Below, in pieces: positions 19,270 through 27,131 of a DNA stretch of 64,000 nucleotides. Position numbers and translations under genes: made by a program. Origin of the DNA: Flavobacterium sp. ov086 (lineage in GTDB: Bacteria > Bacteroidota > Bacteroidia > Flavobacteriales > Flavobacteriaceae); NCBI RefSeq assembly GCF_900187965.1, contig NZ_FZNL01000008.1:62001-126000 (forward strand), given 5' to 3'. Below the pieces are notes generated by a model. The model was not told the DNA's origin, made no database searches, and saw nothing but the letters and a program-made list of their open reading frames with translations. Numbering within the stretch: the first letter of the stretch is position 1; every line of letters begins with the position of its first letter.

Positions 19270-21717
19270 TTACTTTTTATTGAACTTTTTTAAAATAGTC
19301 TTCCATAAACTTAATTCAACCACTTCATCGTGATATCCGTTTGAATAAGCTCCATAACCATATCCGTAGCCATATGATGAACCATATTTTGCTTTATTTT
19401 CGTAACCATTCAAAACAATACTAGCATTATTCAATTCACCTCTTTTTACTCTGGTATTCAACAATGTGATCATCTCTTTTTTAGTATAATTTTGCCTTAC
19501 TATATAAAGGGTTACATCTGCATATTGAACCAATTCTAATGCATCTGACACAAGACCAACCGGCGGAGTATCTAAAATAACATAATCATATTTCTGCTTT
19601 AGTTCATCTATCATTTCTTTCATAGCATCACTCAGAATTAATTCAGATGGATTTGGCGGAATTGGTCCCGAAAGAATAACATCAAGATTTGGGATTTGCG
19701 TTTTATTTACAATTTCATCCACACTATTTTGTTTAATTAAATAATTAACTACACCCAACTGATTTATTAAACCAAATTCGTCCGCTAATCTTGGCTTTCT
19801 TAAATCTAGTCCAACAACGACAGTTTTCTTTTCACTCAGAGCAAAAACAGTAGCAATATTTATAGAACAAAATGTCTTTCCTTCCCCACTTATAGAAGAA
19901 GTTATCATCAGCGTTTTTGAACCACTGACTTGTTGTTTTTTATATAAAAACTGTAATGACGAGCGAATTCCTCTAAAAGCTTCAGAAAGTGCAGATTTTG
20001 GTTTATCAAAAACAGCAAGATTAACAGCATCTTTATTAACTCCAATAACTCCAATTAAAGGTATATCAGTTAATTTACTAATGTCATCTGTATTCTGAAT
20101 CGAATTGTTGATAAAAAACAATGCAAAAACGAATAACAACGGCACTAATATTCCTAAAAATAATGCTAGTACATAATTAGCAGAAGTTTTAGGCCCAATT
20201 AATCCTCCTCCAATATCTTTTGCCGAATCAATAAAATGAATATCTGACAAATTAGATGCTTTTACAATCTCAGCTTCGTTTCTTTTTTTAAGAAATTCAT
20301 TATAAATATTATCATTTAGGTCATACTTCCTTTGAATCTTTAACAATTCCTGCTGCTCTTCGGGAAGTCTTTTTACGGTACTTTCGGCTTCACCAATTTT
20401 TGAATTAACAAGAGATAAATCATACAACAATGAAGTTTTTGCTGTTGTTATATTTTCTAACAAAACATCTTTTACAGCTCGCATCTGATTATCAAAATCC
20501 TTAAAAATCTTATCACTTTTTACCGCATAAGCCATTTCTGATCTTTGCGTAGAAAGCGCTATAAGCTTTGACACATTGGTTACAATATTCGGATCTTCAA
20601 TTCCCGCAACAGATGGCGCCGGTAATCTTGAATAATCTACACTATTATTTAAATATGCTTTTAATGAATTATAATATGCAATTTTTCTTGAAACTTGATC
20701 ACGTTCAACATCAAAATCCATGATTTTATTCGAAACCTTTTCTCCACCACCCTGAATTTCATAAATATTCTTATCCTTTCTAAAAATCTTTAATTCATTA
20801 CCTGTTTGTTTTAATTGCGATTCCATAGCAACTAGAGTGCTATCAATAAATCTAATAGTATTTGTGGCAAACTGGTTTTTACCGTCCAGTTGAATTTTGA
20901 TCAGCATTCTTACAGTTGCATTCAAATATTCTACCATTCTGGCTTTATTTGTCCCCTGCATACTAAGCGTTAACAGTGAACCTCCGCCTTTATCTCCTTC
21001 AACATTAACCCCTCTATATCGGGAAACTGTCCCATCAAAATCATTAAATTTTACAAAATATTCTTTTCCTTTATAAAAACCGGGGTTATCATTTATTTGT
21101 AATTTCCAATTCAAAAATGGTAATGAAACTTGTTCTCCAACTTTGTATCTTTTTACAAATACCGCAGGCTGAACGGAAGTTTTGCTATATGCATTAGTAG
21201 AATAAGTAATTAAAGAAACTGAATTATTCTCAAAAGGAATTTTAATTTGGTATTCACTTTCACTTAAAAACTTAATACTAATTAAAGTATTAGCAAGCTG
21301 AGGCCTTGACTTATCTATATTTACATAAAAAGGAGTCGCACCATAAGAATCAACAAAATTATATTTTCCCTGTTCCAAATAATCGATGTAATACTGCAAT
21401 TTATCAACCACTAATTCATTATGAGAACGCGATTGCAATATTGTTGAAATCCCGTTTACCTGATCTGAGATTCCACCCCAATTGAAAACTAAACTGGTAT
21501 TAGAGGTAAAAAATGGATTGCTTTCTTCTTTAATGGAAATCATCGTCTGCATTGCGTAAATCTTCTCTTTACGAACATTTACTTGATATGCAATAGTAAA
21601 AGCTATTAATAAGCTAACTAAAAACCATTTCCAATAACTGGCAATTTTCAACAAAAATCCTTTAAAATCAAAACTTGAATGATTCTCAAAAATGGAAAAA
21701 TCTTTTATATCTAACAT
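19270..21717 (-). CDS. wzc: Wzc-type polysaccharide co-polymerase with tyrosine autokinase domain
   Basis: The 815-residue inner-membrane protein has a membrane helix at about residues 29-45 and a large periplasmic Wzz-like region with coiled-coil stretches (about 290-490). A second helix lies at 513-536, followed by a cytoplasmic BY-kinase domain. Kinase motifs are Walker A 'SSISGEGKT' at 607-615, A' 'VVGLDLRKPR' at 634-643 and Walker B 'YVILDTPP' at 712-719. A C-terminal Tyr cluster (778-795, alternating Tyr and Gly) is the autophosphorylation tail. Cycling of phosphorylation controls polymer length and export with Wza. It directly follows the wza gene (15-base gap). Confidence 0.95.
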   Translation of the reverse strand: MLDIKDFSIFENHSSFDFKGFLLKIASYWKWFLVSLLIAFTIAYQVNVRKEKIYAMQTMISIKEESNPFFTSNTSLVFNWGGISDQVNGISTILQSRSHNELVVDKLQYYIDYLEQGKYNFVDSYGATPFYVNIDKSRPQLANTLISIKFLSESEYQIKIPFENNSVSLITYSTNAYSKTSVQPAVFVKRYKVGEQVSLPFLNWKLQINDNPGFYKGKEYFVKFNDFDGTVSRYRGVNVEGDKGGGSLLTLSMQGTNKARMVEYLNATVRMLIKIQLDGKNQFATNTIRFIDSTLVAMESQLKQTGNELKIFRKDKNIYEIQGGGEKVSNKIMDFDVERDQVSRKIAYYNSLKAYLNNSVDYSRLPAPSVAGIEDPNIVTNVSKLIALSTQRSEMAYAVKSDKIFKDFDNQMRAVKDVLLENITTAKTSLLYDLSLVNSKIGEAESTVKRLPEEQQELLKIQRKYDLNDNIYNEFLKKRNEAEIVKASNLSDIHFIDSAKDIGGGLIGPKTSANYVLALFLGILVPLLFVFALFFINNSIQNTDDISKLTDIPLIGVIGVNKDAVNLAVFDKPKSALSEAFRGIRSSLQFLYKKQQVSGSKTLMITSSISGEGKTFCSINIATVFALSEKKTVVVGLDLRKPRLADEFGLINQLGVVNYLIKQNSVDEIVNKTQIPNLDVILSGPIPPNPSELILSDAMKEMIDELKQKYDYVILDTPPVGLVSDALELVQYADVTLYIVRQNYTKKEMITLLNTRVKRGELNNASIVLNGYENKAKYGSSYGYGYGYGAYSNGYHDEVVELSLWKTILKKFNKK

Positions 21718-21732
21718 CTTTTGAATTTAGTT

Positions 21733-22524
21733 TTAATTTTTGATAATCAAATAAACTGTTGTTGCCAGTGACAACAACGTAATAATTGTTCCTATAGATT
21801 GTATACCTGTCTGACCAGTTCCCCAAGTTTTTTGTCTCAATGGCTTTACATAAATATAATCGTTAGGCTGCAAATAATAATAAGGTGATTTCATAACATT
21901 GACATCGGTAAGATCTATATTATTCATTTGAACTCCTGTTGGTGTTTGTCGAATTACGGTTACCGTTTTTCGATCTCCAACAGTATTAATATCGCCTGCA
22001 TTTGCGATCGCCTCCATAATATTTACATGTTCCTGAAACAATGTTTTTGTTCCGGTACTTCCTACCTCACCATTTATAGTGTATCTAAAACCTGCTAATT
22101 TTACTGTAACGAAAATATCAGCTTCACTTTTAAAATATTCCTCAAGCAATTTTTTTTCAATACGAATTCTAACTTCATCAAGTGTATACCCAATAACATT
22201 TATCTCTCCTAAAACTGGCATTCTAATATTACCATGATCATCTACGGTGAATCCATCAAAATACAAAGCCGATTCAGTTTTTCCTGTCGTCGATGCTGTT
22301 GTATTAAAAATTGAAACTAATTTAGGATCAATAGCTTTTATACTAATACTCAAAACATCATTCACCTGAAGTCTATAAGGCTTAGACTCAACTGCCGAAA
22401 TGGTATTGGTATTTTGTTCTACTGAATTGTTTTTATCTTGCAAGTACACTAAGTCTTTTATAGGAATACAAGATGTAAATAGTGTACTAATTAATAGAAA
22501 TATAAAAAAGCTTTTTTTAGTCAT
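21733..22524 (-). CDS. wza: Wza-type outer-membrane polysaccharide export lipoprotein (short form)
   Basis: The 263-residue protein has a lipoprotein signal ending 'STLFTSC' (Cys19). A polysaccharide-export domain follows ('YRLQVNDVLSISIKAIDPKL', then 'VDDHGNIRMPVLGEINVIGYTLDEVR'), with one SLBB-like domain ('ITINGEVGSTGTKTLF' type) and a C-terminal hydrophobic helix (about 241-261) that may cross the outer membrane. Wza oligomers form the export channel and dock with Wzc, encoded next. This is the first gene of the locus. The -7 element TATATTTG at 22542-22549 lies 18 bases ahead of its ATG. Confidence 0.92.
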   Translation of the reverse strand: MTKKSFFIFLLISTLFTSCIPIKDLVYLQDKNNSVEQNTNTISAVESKPYRLQVNDVLSISIKAIDPKLVSIFNTTASTTGKTESALYFDGFTVDDHGNIRMPVLGEINVIGYTLDEVRIRIEKKLLEEYFKSEADIFVTVKLAGFRYTINGEVGSTGTKTLFQEHVNIMEAIANAGDINTVGDRKTVTVIRQTPTGVQMNNIDLTDVNVMKSPYYYLQPNDYIYVKPLRQKTWGTGQTGIQSIGTIITLLSLATTVYLIIKN

Positions 22525-22541
22525 TATTGGGGATTTTATCG

Positions 22542-22549
22542 CAAATATA
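22542..22549 (-). promoter_or_regulatory. -7 promoter element ahead of wza
   Basis: The minus strand reads TATATTTG, a match to the Bacteroidota -7 consensus TAnnTTTG, 18 bases upstream of the wza ATG. A clear -33 TTG is not present; TTC occurs at the expected place (22570-22572). This is probably the main promoter of the polysaccharide locus. Confidence 0.45.
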
Positions 22550-22596
22550 GCTTTTACTTTAATCTTCAGGAAATCTATACTTTATTTGAGGCTTAA

Positions 22597-23217
22597 TTAA
22601 TTGTTTTTGAAAGTTTTTTCGAACGGAACCCGATGCAAAATACTTCTTCCGAGTGTAATTTCGTCTGCATATTCTAATTCATCACCCACAGAAATACCTC
22701 TTGCTATTGTAGAAATTATAATTTCTGATTCGGCGATTTGTTTATAAATGTAAAAATTCGTTGTATCACCTTCCATAGTCGAACTTAATGCAAAAATAAT
22801 CTCGACTACTTTTCCAGCTTTTACTTTTTCAACTAAACTTGAAATGTTTAACTGACTTGGCCCAACTCCTTCAATTGGGGAAATTTTGCCACCAAGAACA
22901 TGGTAAATTCCTTTATACTGTCCAGTATTTTCTATAGCCATAACATCGCGAATGTCTTCGACTACACAAATCGTTTGATGATTTCTGGATGAATTTGCAC
23001 AAATTTCGCAAACTTTTGTATCAGAGATATTATTACAACTTTCACAAAACTTAATATCAGCTCTCATATTTAATAATGCCTGCGACAAAAAGCTTGTTTG
23101 TTCTTTAGGTTGTTTTAATAAATGAAGAACCAATCGCAATGCCGTTCTCTTACCAATTCCTGGCAATTGCGACATTTCGTTGACTGCTTTTTCTATTAAT
23201 TTTGATGAAAATTCCAT
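22597..23217 (-). CDS. recR: Recombination mediator protein RecR
   Basis: The 206-residue protein has the helix-hairpin-helix '[20 protein letters not shown]' near residue 14 and a four-Cys zinc finger ('[16 protein letters not shown]', about 57-72). A Toprim domain begins '[14 protein letters not shown]' near 84 and continues through '[16 protein letters not shown]'. RecR works with RecF and RecO to load RecA onto gapped single-stranded DNA coated with SSB. Length and motif order are standard. A TACTTTTG -7 element lies just upstream (23223-23230). It is the housekeeping boundary of the polysaccharide locus, separated from wza by 72 bases. Confidence 0.97.
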   Translation of the reverse strand: MEFSSKLIEKAVNEMSQLPGIGKRTALRLVLHLLKQPKEQTSFLSQALLNMRADIKFCESCNNISDTKVCEICANSSRNHQTICVVEDIRDVMAIENTGQYKGIYHVLGGKISPIEGVGPSQLNISSLVEKVKAGKVVEIIFALSSTMEGDTTNFYIYKQIAESEIIISTIARGISVGDELEYADEITLGRSILHRVPFEKTFKNN

Positions 23218-23222
23218 GAAGA

Positions 23223-23230
23223 CAAAAGTA
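23223..23230 (-). promoter_or_regulatory. -7 promoter element ahead of recR
   Basis: TACTTTTG on the minus strand, 6 bases ahead of the recR ATG, matches TAnnTTTG. No TTG lies at about 20 bases further upstream, and the transcript would be nearly leaderless, so this is tentative. Confidence 0.35.
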
Positions 23231-23305
23231 ATACTTTTAATGATTTAGTAGGCTTTGGGGCAACCAAATTCAATGGTAACCAAAAATGTCAATTGAATTT
23301 CAAGA

Positions 23306-23412
23306 GTTCGTTCTAGCCCAGATGGAAACAACATCCTTTTGTGCGGCCCCGAAACTTCGGGAGCCACAAAAGATATAGCAGATCCCGAAACTTCGGGAGA
23401 AATAGCTCCTTA
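23306..23412. repeat. Candidate dispersed palindromic element with two identical 14-base hairpins
   Basis: The element holds the 14-mer CCCGAAACTTCGGG twice (23348-23361 and 23384-23397), each an almost perfect inverted repeat. The first is nested inside an 8-bp outer stem (23336-23343 with 23365-23372). The flanks 'TTCTAGCCC' and 'AGCTCCTTA' look like the conserved ends of a mobile or REP-like unit often seen between genes in Flavobacterium; that recollection is not verified here. It ends 5 bases from the stop of the CoA-binding gene, so it may also serve as its 3' structure. Confidence 0.5.
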
Positions 23413-23417
23413 AAAAT

Positions 23418-23783
23418 TTAATATTGATTTGTAGCCAATAAGACCAAAGTGCATGCAACTTCGGCTTTGATATTATTTAGTTCTAACAACTGATAGAACT
23501 CTGGATTTTCTGCTCCTGGATTAAAAACAACTCTTTTAGGCTGTGCTTCGATAATGTAATTATAATAATCGCGTTGACGTGCAGGGTTCAGATATAAGGT
23601 AACTGTGTCTATATTTTTTACAGGAATTGCTTTAGTATAAATTTTAACACCGGCAACTTCACCCGTATTTTGACCAATTGCTAAAACAGTATGTCCTTTT
23701 TCAACTAACATATTTATTGCTCTAAAAGCATAACGATCTGGTTTTGTGGTTGCACCCAGAACTAAAGTTTTTTTATTTTTCAT
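23418..23783 (-). CDS. CoA-binding (YccU-like) Rossmann protein
   Basis: The product is about 121 residues from the ATG at 23783 (the adjacent ATG at 23786 is equally possible). The frame extends to a TTG at 23813, but a TACTTTTG promoter element at 23801-23808 lies inside that extension, so the shorter protein is preferred. 'KKTLVLGATTKPDRYAFRAI' is the Rossmann nucleotide loop of the CoA-binding domain family, and 'VVFNPGAENPEFYQLL' and 'VACTLVLL' match the C-terminal end. The family is cytoplasmic and binds CoA-like ligands; its cellular role is not known. Family assignment is good. Confidence 0.85.
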   Translation of the reverse strand: MKNKKTLVLGATTKPDRYAFRAINMLVEKGHTVLAIGQNTGEVAGVKIYTKAIPVKNIDTVTLYLNPARQRDYYNYIIEAQPKRVVFNPGAENPEFYQLLELNNIKAEVACTLVLLATNQY

Positions 23784-23800
23784 CATTTTTAAATATTCTA

Positions 23801-23808
23801 CAAAAGTA
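23801..23808 (-). promoter_or_regulatory. -7 promoter element ahead of the CoA-binding gene
   Basis: TACTTTTG on the minus strand, about 15-18 bases ahead of the paired ATG codons at 23786/23783. It decides against the longer reading frame. No clear -33 TTG is seen. Confidence 0.4.
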
Positions 23809-23934
23809 ATCAAAAAGAATGAGCTTAGTTTAGGTTATTGATTTAGAAATAACAATAATAAAGACAATATCTTAATACGAATTTGCTTTCATATATCAAA
23901 AAAAGAGTATTTTTACTTCACTAACCAAAACTCT

Positions 23935-24564
23935 ATGGATTTATTCATTTATTTATTTGCCGCTCTTTTTTCAGTGTTAAACCCAATTGGAACTGTTCCA
24001 ATTTTTGTTGGATTAACACAACATGACTCTAAAAAAGAACGTTCCCGAATTTCACTTTGGACCGCTATAAACGTTTTCATCATTTTGATGGTTTCCTTTT
24101 TTATAGGACAATATGTTCTGTCATTTTTTGGAATAAGCATTGATGCACTTCGTATTGCTGGCGGAATTGTAATTGTAAACTCAGGATTTTCACTTCTTTC
24201 AGGGAAATTCAACAAAAAACGCGGAATCAATAAAAAGATAGAAAATGAGGCACAACAGCGAAACGACATTGCTCTAACTCCGTTAGCAATACCAATGCTT
24301 GCAGGTCCTGGATCAATGTCTTTATTGATAGCATTTTATCAAGAACATCATTCAATGGAAGAAATCATCATTTCTTCTTTGGCAATTCTAGCAATTGCTG
24401 TTGCTATTTTCGCAATTCTAAAAAGTGCTCATTATCTGGCAAGAATACTCGGTGCTTCGGGAATTGTCGCGATATCCAGAATTGTTGGATTTATTGTGAT
24501 TTCTATCGGAATTCAATATATAGTGAGTTCAATCATTAATATCGTGAAAGGGAATTTAATGTAA
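23935..24564 (+). CDS. MarC family integral membrane protein
   Basis: The 209-residue protein has about six hydrophobic segments and the family landmarks 'LNPIGTVPIFVGLT' near residue 15, 'RIAGGIVIVNSGFSLLSG' near 72, and 'LTPLAIPMLAGPGSMSLLI' near 112. The P-L-A-I-P-x-x-A-G-P-G repeat is characteristic of MarC/UPF0056. The proteins sit in the inner membrane. An early link to multiple antibiotic resistance in Escherichia coli was not upheld, and the transported substrate, if any, is unknown. It is transcribed away from the CoA-binding gene and towards a small HTH regulator. Confidence 0.92.
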   Translation: MDLFIYLFAALFSVLNPIGTVPIFVGLTQHDSKKERSRISLWTAINVFIILMVSFFIGQYVLSFFGISIDALRIAGGIVIVNSGFSLLSGKFNKKRGINKKIENEAQQRNDIALTPLAIPMLAGPGSMSLLIAFYQEHHSMEEIIISSLAILAIAVAIFAILKSAHYLARILGASGIVAISRIVGFIVISIGIQYIVSSIINIVKGNLM

Positions 24565-24669
24565 TACCTCACAAAAGGAATATTTACATTATATTTTTTT
24601 ATCTTTGAAATCATAATTTTTAATCCAAATGGCTTTACTTCTAAGCCTGCAGAAAATTTATATTCATTA

Positions 24670-25074
24670 ATGGAACAGAAAATACATCAAGGAAGAAACG
24701 TAAAACGTTTTAGAGAAATGCTTGGCATCAAACAAGAGTCATTGGCTTTTGATCTCGGAAATGACTGGAATCAGAAGAAAATTTCTATGCTGGAGCAAAA
24801 AGATGTAATTGAAGATGATATACTTGATCAAATCTCACATATATTAAAAATTCCCGTGGAAGCTTTTCAGAATTTTGATGAAGAGCAGGCTATAAATATT
24901 ATTTCAAATACTTTTCATGATACTCAAGGCTTGATAAATTACAACCCAACTTTCAATAATAATCCAATTGAAAAATTGATTTCACTTCATGAAGAAAAGA
25001 TAGCTTTGTATGAACGAATGCTGAAAGAGAAAGATGAAATGATGACCAGACTTGAAAAATTAATCAATAAATAA
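24670..25074 (+). CDS. Small helix-turn-helix (XRE-like) regulator
   Basis: The 134-residue protein opens with a helix-turn-helix of the Cro/CI type: 'GRNVKRFREMLGIKQESLAFDLG' (residues 8-30) followed by 'QKKISMLEQKD'. The C-terminal end ('ISLHEEKIALYERMLKEKDEMMTRLEKLI', about 105-133) is a likely coiled coil for dimerisation. It probably binds DNA, but no operator or target can be assigned from the window. Its gene follows marC by 105 bases on the same strand and ends just before a bidirectional terminator. Confidence 0.8.
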   Translation: MEQKIHQGRNVKRFREMLGIKQESLAFDLGNDWNQKKISMLEQKDVIEDDILDQISHILKIPVEAFQNFDEEQAINIISNTFHDTQGLINYNPTFNNNPIEKLISLHEEKIALYERMLKEKDEMMTRLEKLINK

Positions 25075-25091
25075 GAAGCTCTTATTCATAA

Positions 25092-25127
25092 TAAAAAAGG
25101 CTCAACCAGATGGTTGAGCCTTTTTTA
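25092..25127. terminator. Bidirectional terminator between the HTH gene and ctlX
   Basis: A perfect 10-bp stem (25099-25108 with 25111-25120) around a 2-base centre has A-runs on the left and T-runs on the right. It can therefore end transcription from both the plus-strand HTH gene and the minus-strand ctlX gene. Confidence 0.85.
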
Positions 25128-25155
25128 TATCAAATTTTATTAGTTATAAACAAAC

Positions 25156-26091
25156 TTAACTTCTTGGCAAAAACACTTCTGCCATCATACATCTTGCACT
25201 TCCTCCTCCGCAAGCTTCGATAGTATCAAGACTTGAACTTAAAATTTCAGCGTGATTTTCTAATTGTGAAATTTGTTTAGGAGTCAAACTCTGATGTGCC
25301 GATGCGCTCATCACAATATATTTTTTATCATTCGTTCCTCGAACTTCTAACATATTACCTGCAAAATTATTTACCTGAGCTTCTGTAATTAGAATGATTT
25401 CTTTTTTATCAGCTTTTAGATTTTCAAGAACCATTTTACGTTCTTTTTTGTCATCAATGCAATCTGCACAGATAACCGCAAAAGTTTCGCCTAAACACAT
25501 CATAACATTTGTATGATATATTAGTTTACGTTCGCCATCAACAGTTTGAAAAGCTTCGAAAATTACTGGAGCATAATCAAAATCTTCACAGAATTCTATA
25601 AATAATTCTTCATCGGCACGAGGCGACAAAGCGCAATAAGCTTTTGCATTAGCACGATCTAAAAGCAGACTTCCGGTTCCTTCAAGAAAAAAACCATCTT
25701 CTTCGGCTGATGTGTAATCCATTATATTGCTAATTTCAAAACCTTTATCTTCAAGCGTGTCTAAAATATCTTCACGACGTTCCTGACGACGATTCTCTGC
25801 AAACATTGGATACAATGCCACATCTCCATTTTCATGAAAAGAAACCCAATTATTTGGAAATATACTATCAGGGGTGTCCGTTTCTAAAGTATCATCTATT
25901 ACTGTAACATCAACTCCTACCGCTCTCAGTTTTTCAACAAAAGTATCAAATTCTTGTTGTGCCTTAGTATTAACCGTACTTGGCAAAAGTCCGTCTAATA
26001 CTTTTTGGTAATAATTATTTACAGCAGTTTGCTCATTCATTCTGAAAGCAACTGGCCGAATCATTACGATCGCATTTGTTGTTTGTCTCAT
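25156..26091 (-). CDS. ctlX: CtlX-type citrulline/arginine-related amidinohydrolase
   Basis: The 311-residue protein belongs to the guanidino-group-modifying (amidinotransferase) fold. 'IVMIRPVAFRMNEQTAVNNYYQ' opens the protein, 'DTPDSIFPNNWVSFH' near residue 68 is a CtlX-type motif, 'FFLEGTGSLLLDR' near 129 holds the conserved Glu, and 'YHTNVMMCLG' near 192 the catalytic His. 'GGGSARCMMAEVFLPRS' carries the nucleophilic Cys at 301. CtlX was linked to citrulline utilisation in Francisella. Members hydrolyse guanidino or ureido groups in the cytoplasm. The gene runs next to a second enzyme of the same superfamily. The substrate is inferred from the family. Confidence 0.85.
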   Translation of the reverse strand: MRQTTNAIVMIRPVAFRMNEQTAVNNYYQKVLDGLLPSTVNTKAQQEFDTFVEKLRAVGVDVTVIDDTLETDTPDSIFPNNWVSFHENGDVALYPMFAENRRQERREDILDTLEDKGFEISNIMDYTSAEEDGFFLEGTGSLLLDRANAKAYCALSPRADEELFIEFCEDFDYAPVIFEAFQTVDGERKLIYHTNVMMCLGETFAVICADCIDDKKERKMVLENLKADKKEIILITEAQVNNFAGNMLEVRGTNDKKYIVMSASAHQSLTPKQISQLENHAEILSSSLDTIEACGGGSARCMMAEVFLPRS

Positions 26092-26106
26092 ATTCTGAAT
26101 ATTTTT

Positions 26107-26134
26107 GTTTCAGGTTTCATGTTTCAAGTTACCG
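26107..26134 (+). repeat. Four GTTnnnn heptads between ctlX and the next gene
   Basis: Units GTTTCAG, GTTTCAT, GTTTCAA and GTTACCG follow each other with an exact 7-base period. The same GTT-plus-four periodicity occurs between rpsG and rpsL. Function is unknown. Confidence 0.6.
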
Positions 26135-26151
26135 AAACCTTAAAATCTTTT

Positions 26152-27066
26152 TTAGTCTCTAATTAATGGAAGCGTCGAACATCTTAATAATCCTTCCTGC
26201 TTTGCAATTTCTGCATACGGAATTTCTTCTACTGTAAATCCGTTTGCACGTAACCAATTGTTTAATCTCGTAAAGTTTTTTTCTGAAACAACAACATTTT
26301 CGTCAATCGAAAAAACATTAGAAAACATATTATACATTTCGTTTCTTTCGATATGAAATAAATTTTCCATTCCAAAAAGGTTAACTAAGTACAAGTAATC
26401 AGCTTCTTCACGGAAACCTCTTTTATAAATAATTCCTTTATCTTTTCCTACAGGTTGAAAACAACAATCTAAGTGCAAAGCATTGTCGCGAGCTTCTAAT
26501 TTAGATTTCACTAAATCAAATTCTTTGACAATTTTATTAGGAAACAATTCTTTGATATAATTTACACCTTGCATATTTGTACGCGCTGTAATGTAATCTT
26601 TGTAATCACTTCCTTTATAAGTTCCAATAAAAATATGATCATTCCACAACATAACATCTCCACCTTCAATATGAACTTCTTCTGGTGGACGAACCACTTT
26701 TAAGGAATCCATTTGATCAATTACATATTGAATTGCATCTAATTCACGTTCTCTATCCGGTAAAATATTCGATTTTACAAACGTATCATCAATTACGAAT
26801 CCAATATCTCTCGCAAAAATCTGATTGTAATTTTCGATCATTTCTGGTCGATAAACCTTTACATCATATTTTTTAAAAACAGTATTAAAAGCCTCCATTT
26901 CAACAACCATATCTTCTTCGATTGGATAAGTTCCTGCCTTAATATGCTCCAATGATTTAGGATCATAAGCCTCTTCTAAAGATGGAGTTGGCCCATTATG
27001 AACAGCTGAACCCAAAACTACTGCCCGTAATCTTGACGTTTCGTTCTTTATATTTAATTGCAACAT
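26152..27066 (-). CDS. Arginine deiminase / dimethylarginine dimethylaminohydrolase-like protein
   Basis: The 304-residue protein has the guanidino-modifying fold. 'LRAVVLGSA' opens it, 'FARDIGFVIDDTFVKSN' lies near residue 88 (Asp/Arg binding loop), 'VHIEGGDVMLW' near 132 has the catalytic Glu/Asp, and 'NALHLDCCFQPV' near 196 has the catalytic His. 'GLLRCSTLPLIRD' carries the Cys nucleophile at 296. It should hydrolyse arginine or a methylated or related guanidino compound to citrulline plus an amine. Its tandem position with ctlX, about 60 bases apart and on the same strand, suggests a joint arginine/citrulline degradation step. No ornithine carbamoyltransferase or carbamate kinase is nearby. 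Confidence 0.8.
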   Translation of the reverse strand: MLQLNIKNETSRLRAVVLGSAVHNGPTPSLEEAYDPKSLEHIKAGTYPIEEDMVVEMEAFNTVFKKYDVKVYRPEMIENYNQIFARDIGFVIDDTFVKSNILPDRERELDAIQYVIDQMDSLKVVRPPEEVHIEGGDVMLWNDHIFIGTYKGSDYKDYITARTNMQGVNYIKELFPNKIVKEFDLVKSKLEARDNALHLDCCFQPVGKDKGIIYKRGFREEADYLYLVNLFGMENLFHIERNEMYNMFSNVFSIDENVVVSEKNFTRLNNWLRANGFTVEEIPYAEIAKQEGLLRCSTLPLIRD

Positions 27067-27085
27067 AATAGTATTAGATTTTGGG

Positions 27086-27093
27086 CAAATATA
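27086..27093 (-). promoter_or_regulatory. -7 promoter element ahead of the arginine-deiminase-like gene
   Basis: TATATTTG on the minus strand, 19 bases ahead of the ATG at 27066, matches TAnnTTTG. It sits beside the gltA terminator, so the two adjacent hydrolase genes would form their own transcription unit. Confidence 0.45.
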
Positions 27094-27123
27094 AAAAAAG
27101 CTTCACAGTTAAGTGAAGCTTTT
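27091..27123 (-). terminator. Terminator of gltA
   Basis: A GCTTCAC/GTGAAGC stem (27100-27106 with 27113-27119) extends by A-T pairs on both sides, with a 6-base loop. On the minus strand it is followed by seven T. It begins 9 bases after the gltA stop. Confidence 0.8.
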
Positions 27124-27131
27124 AAAGTTAT

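Noticed and set aside
23784..23813. Longer N-terminus for the CoA-binding protein
   Set aside because: It would start at TTG and cover a TACTTTTG promoter element; the ATG pair at 23786/23783 gives the normal family start.
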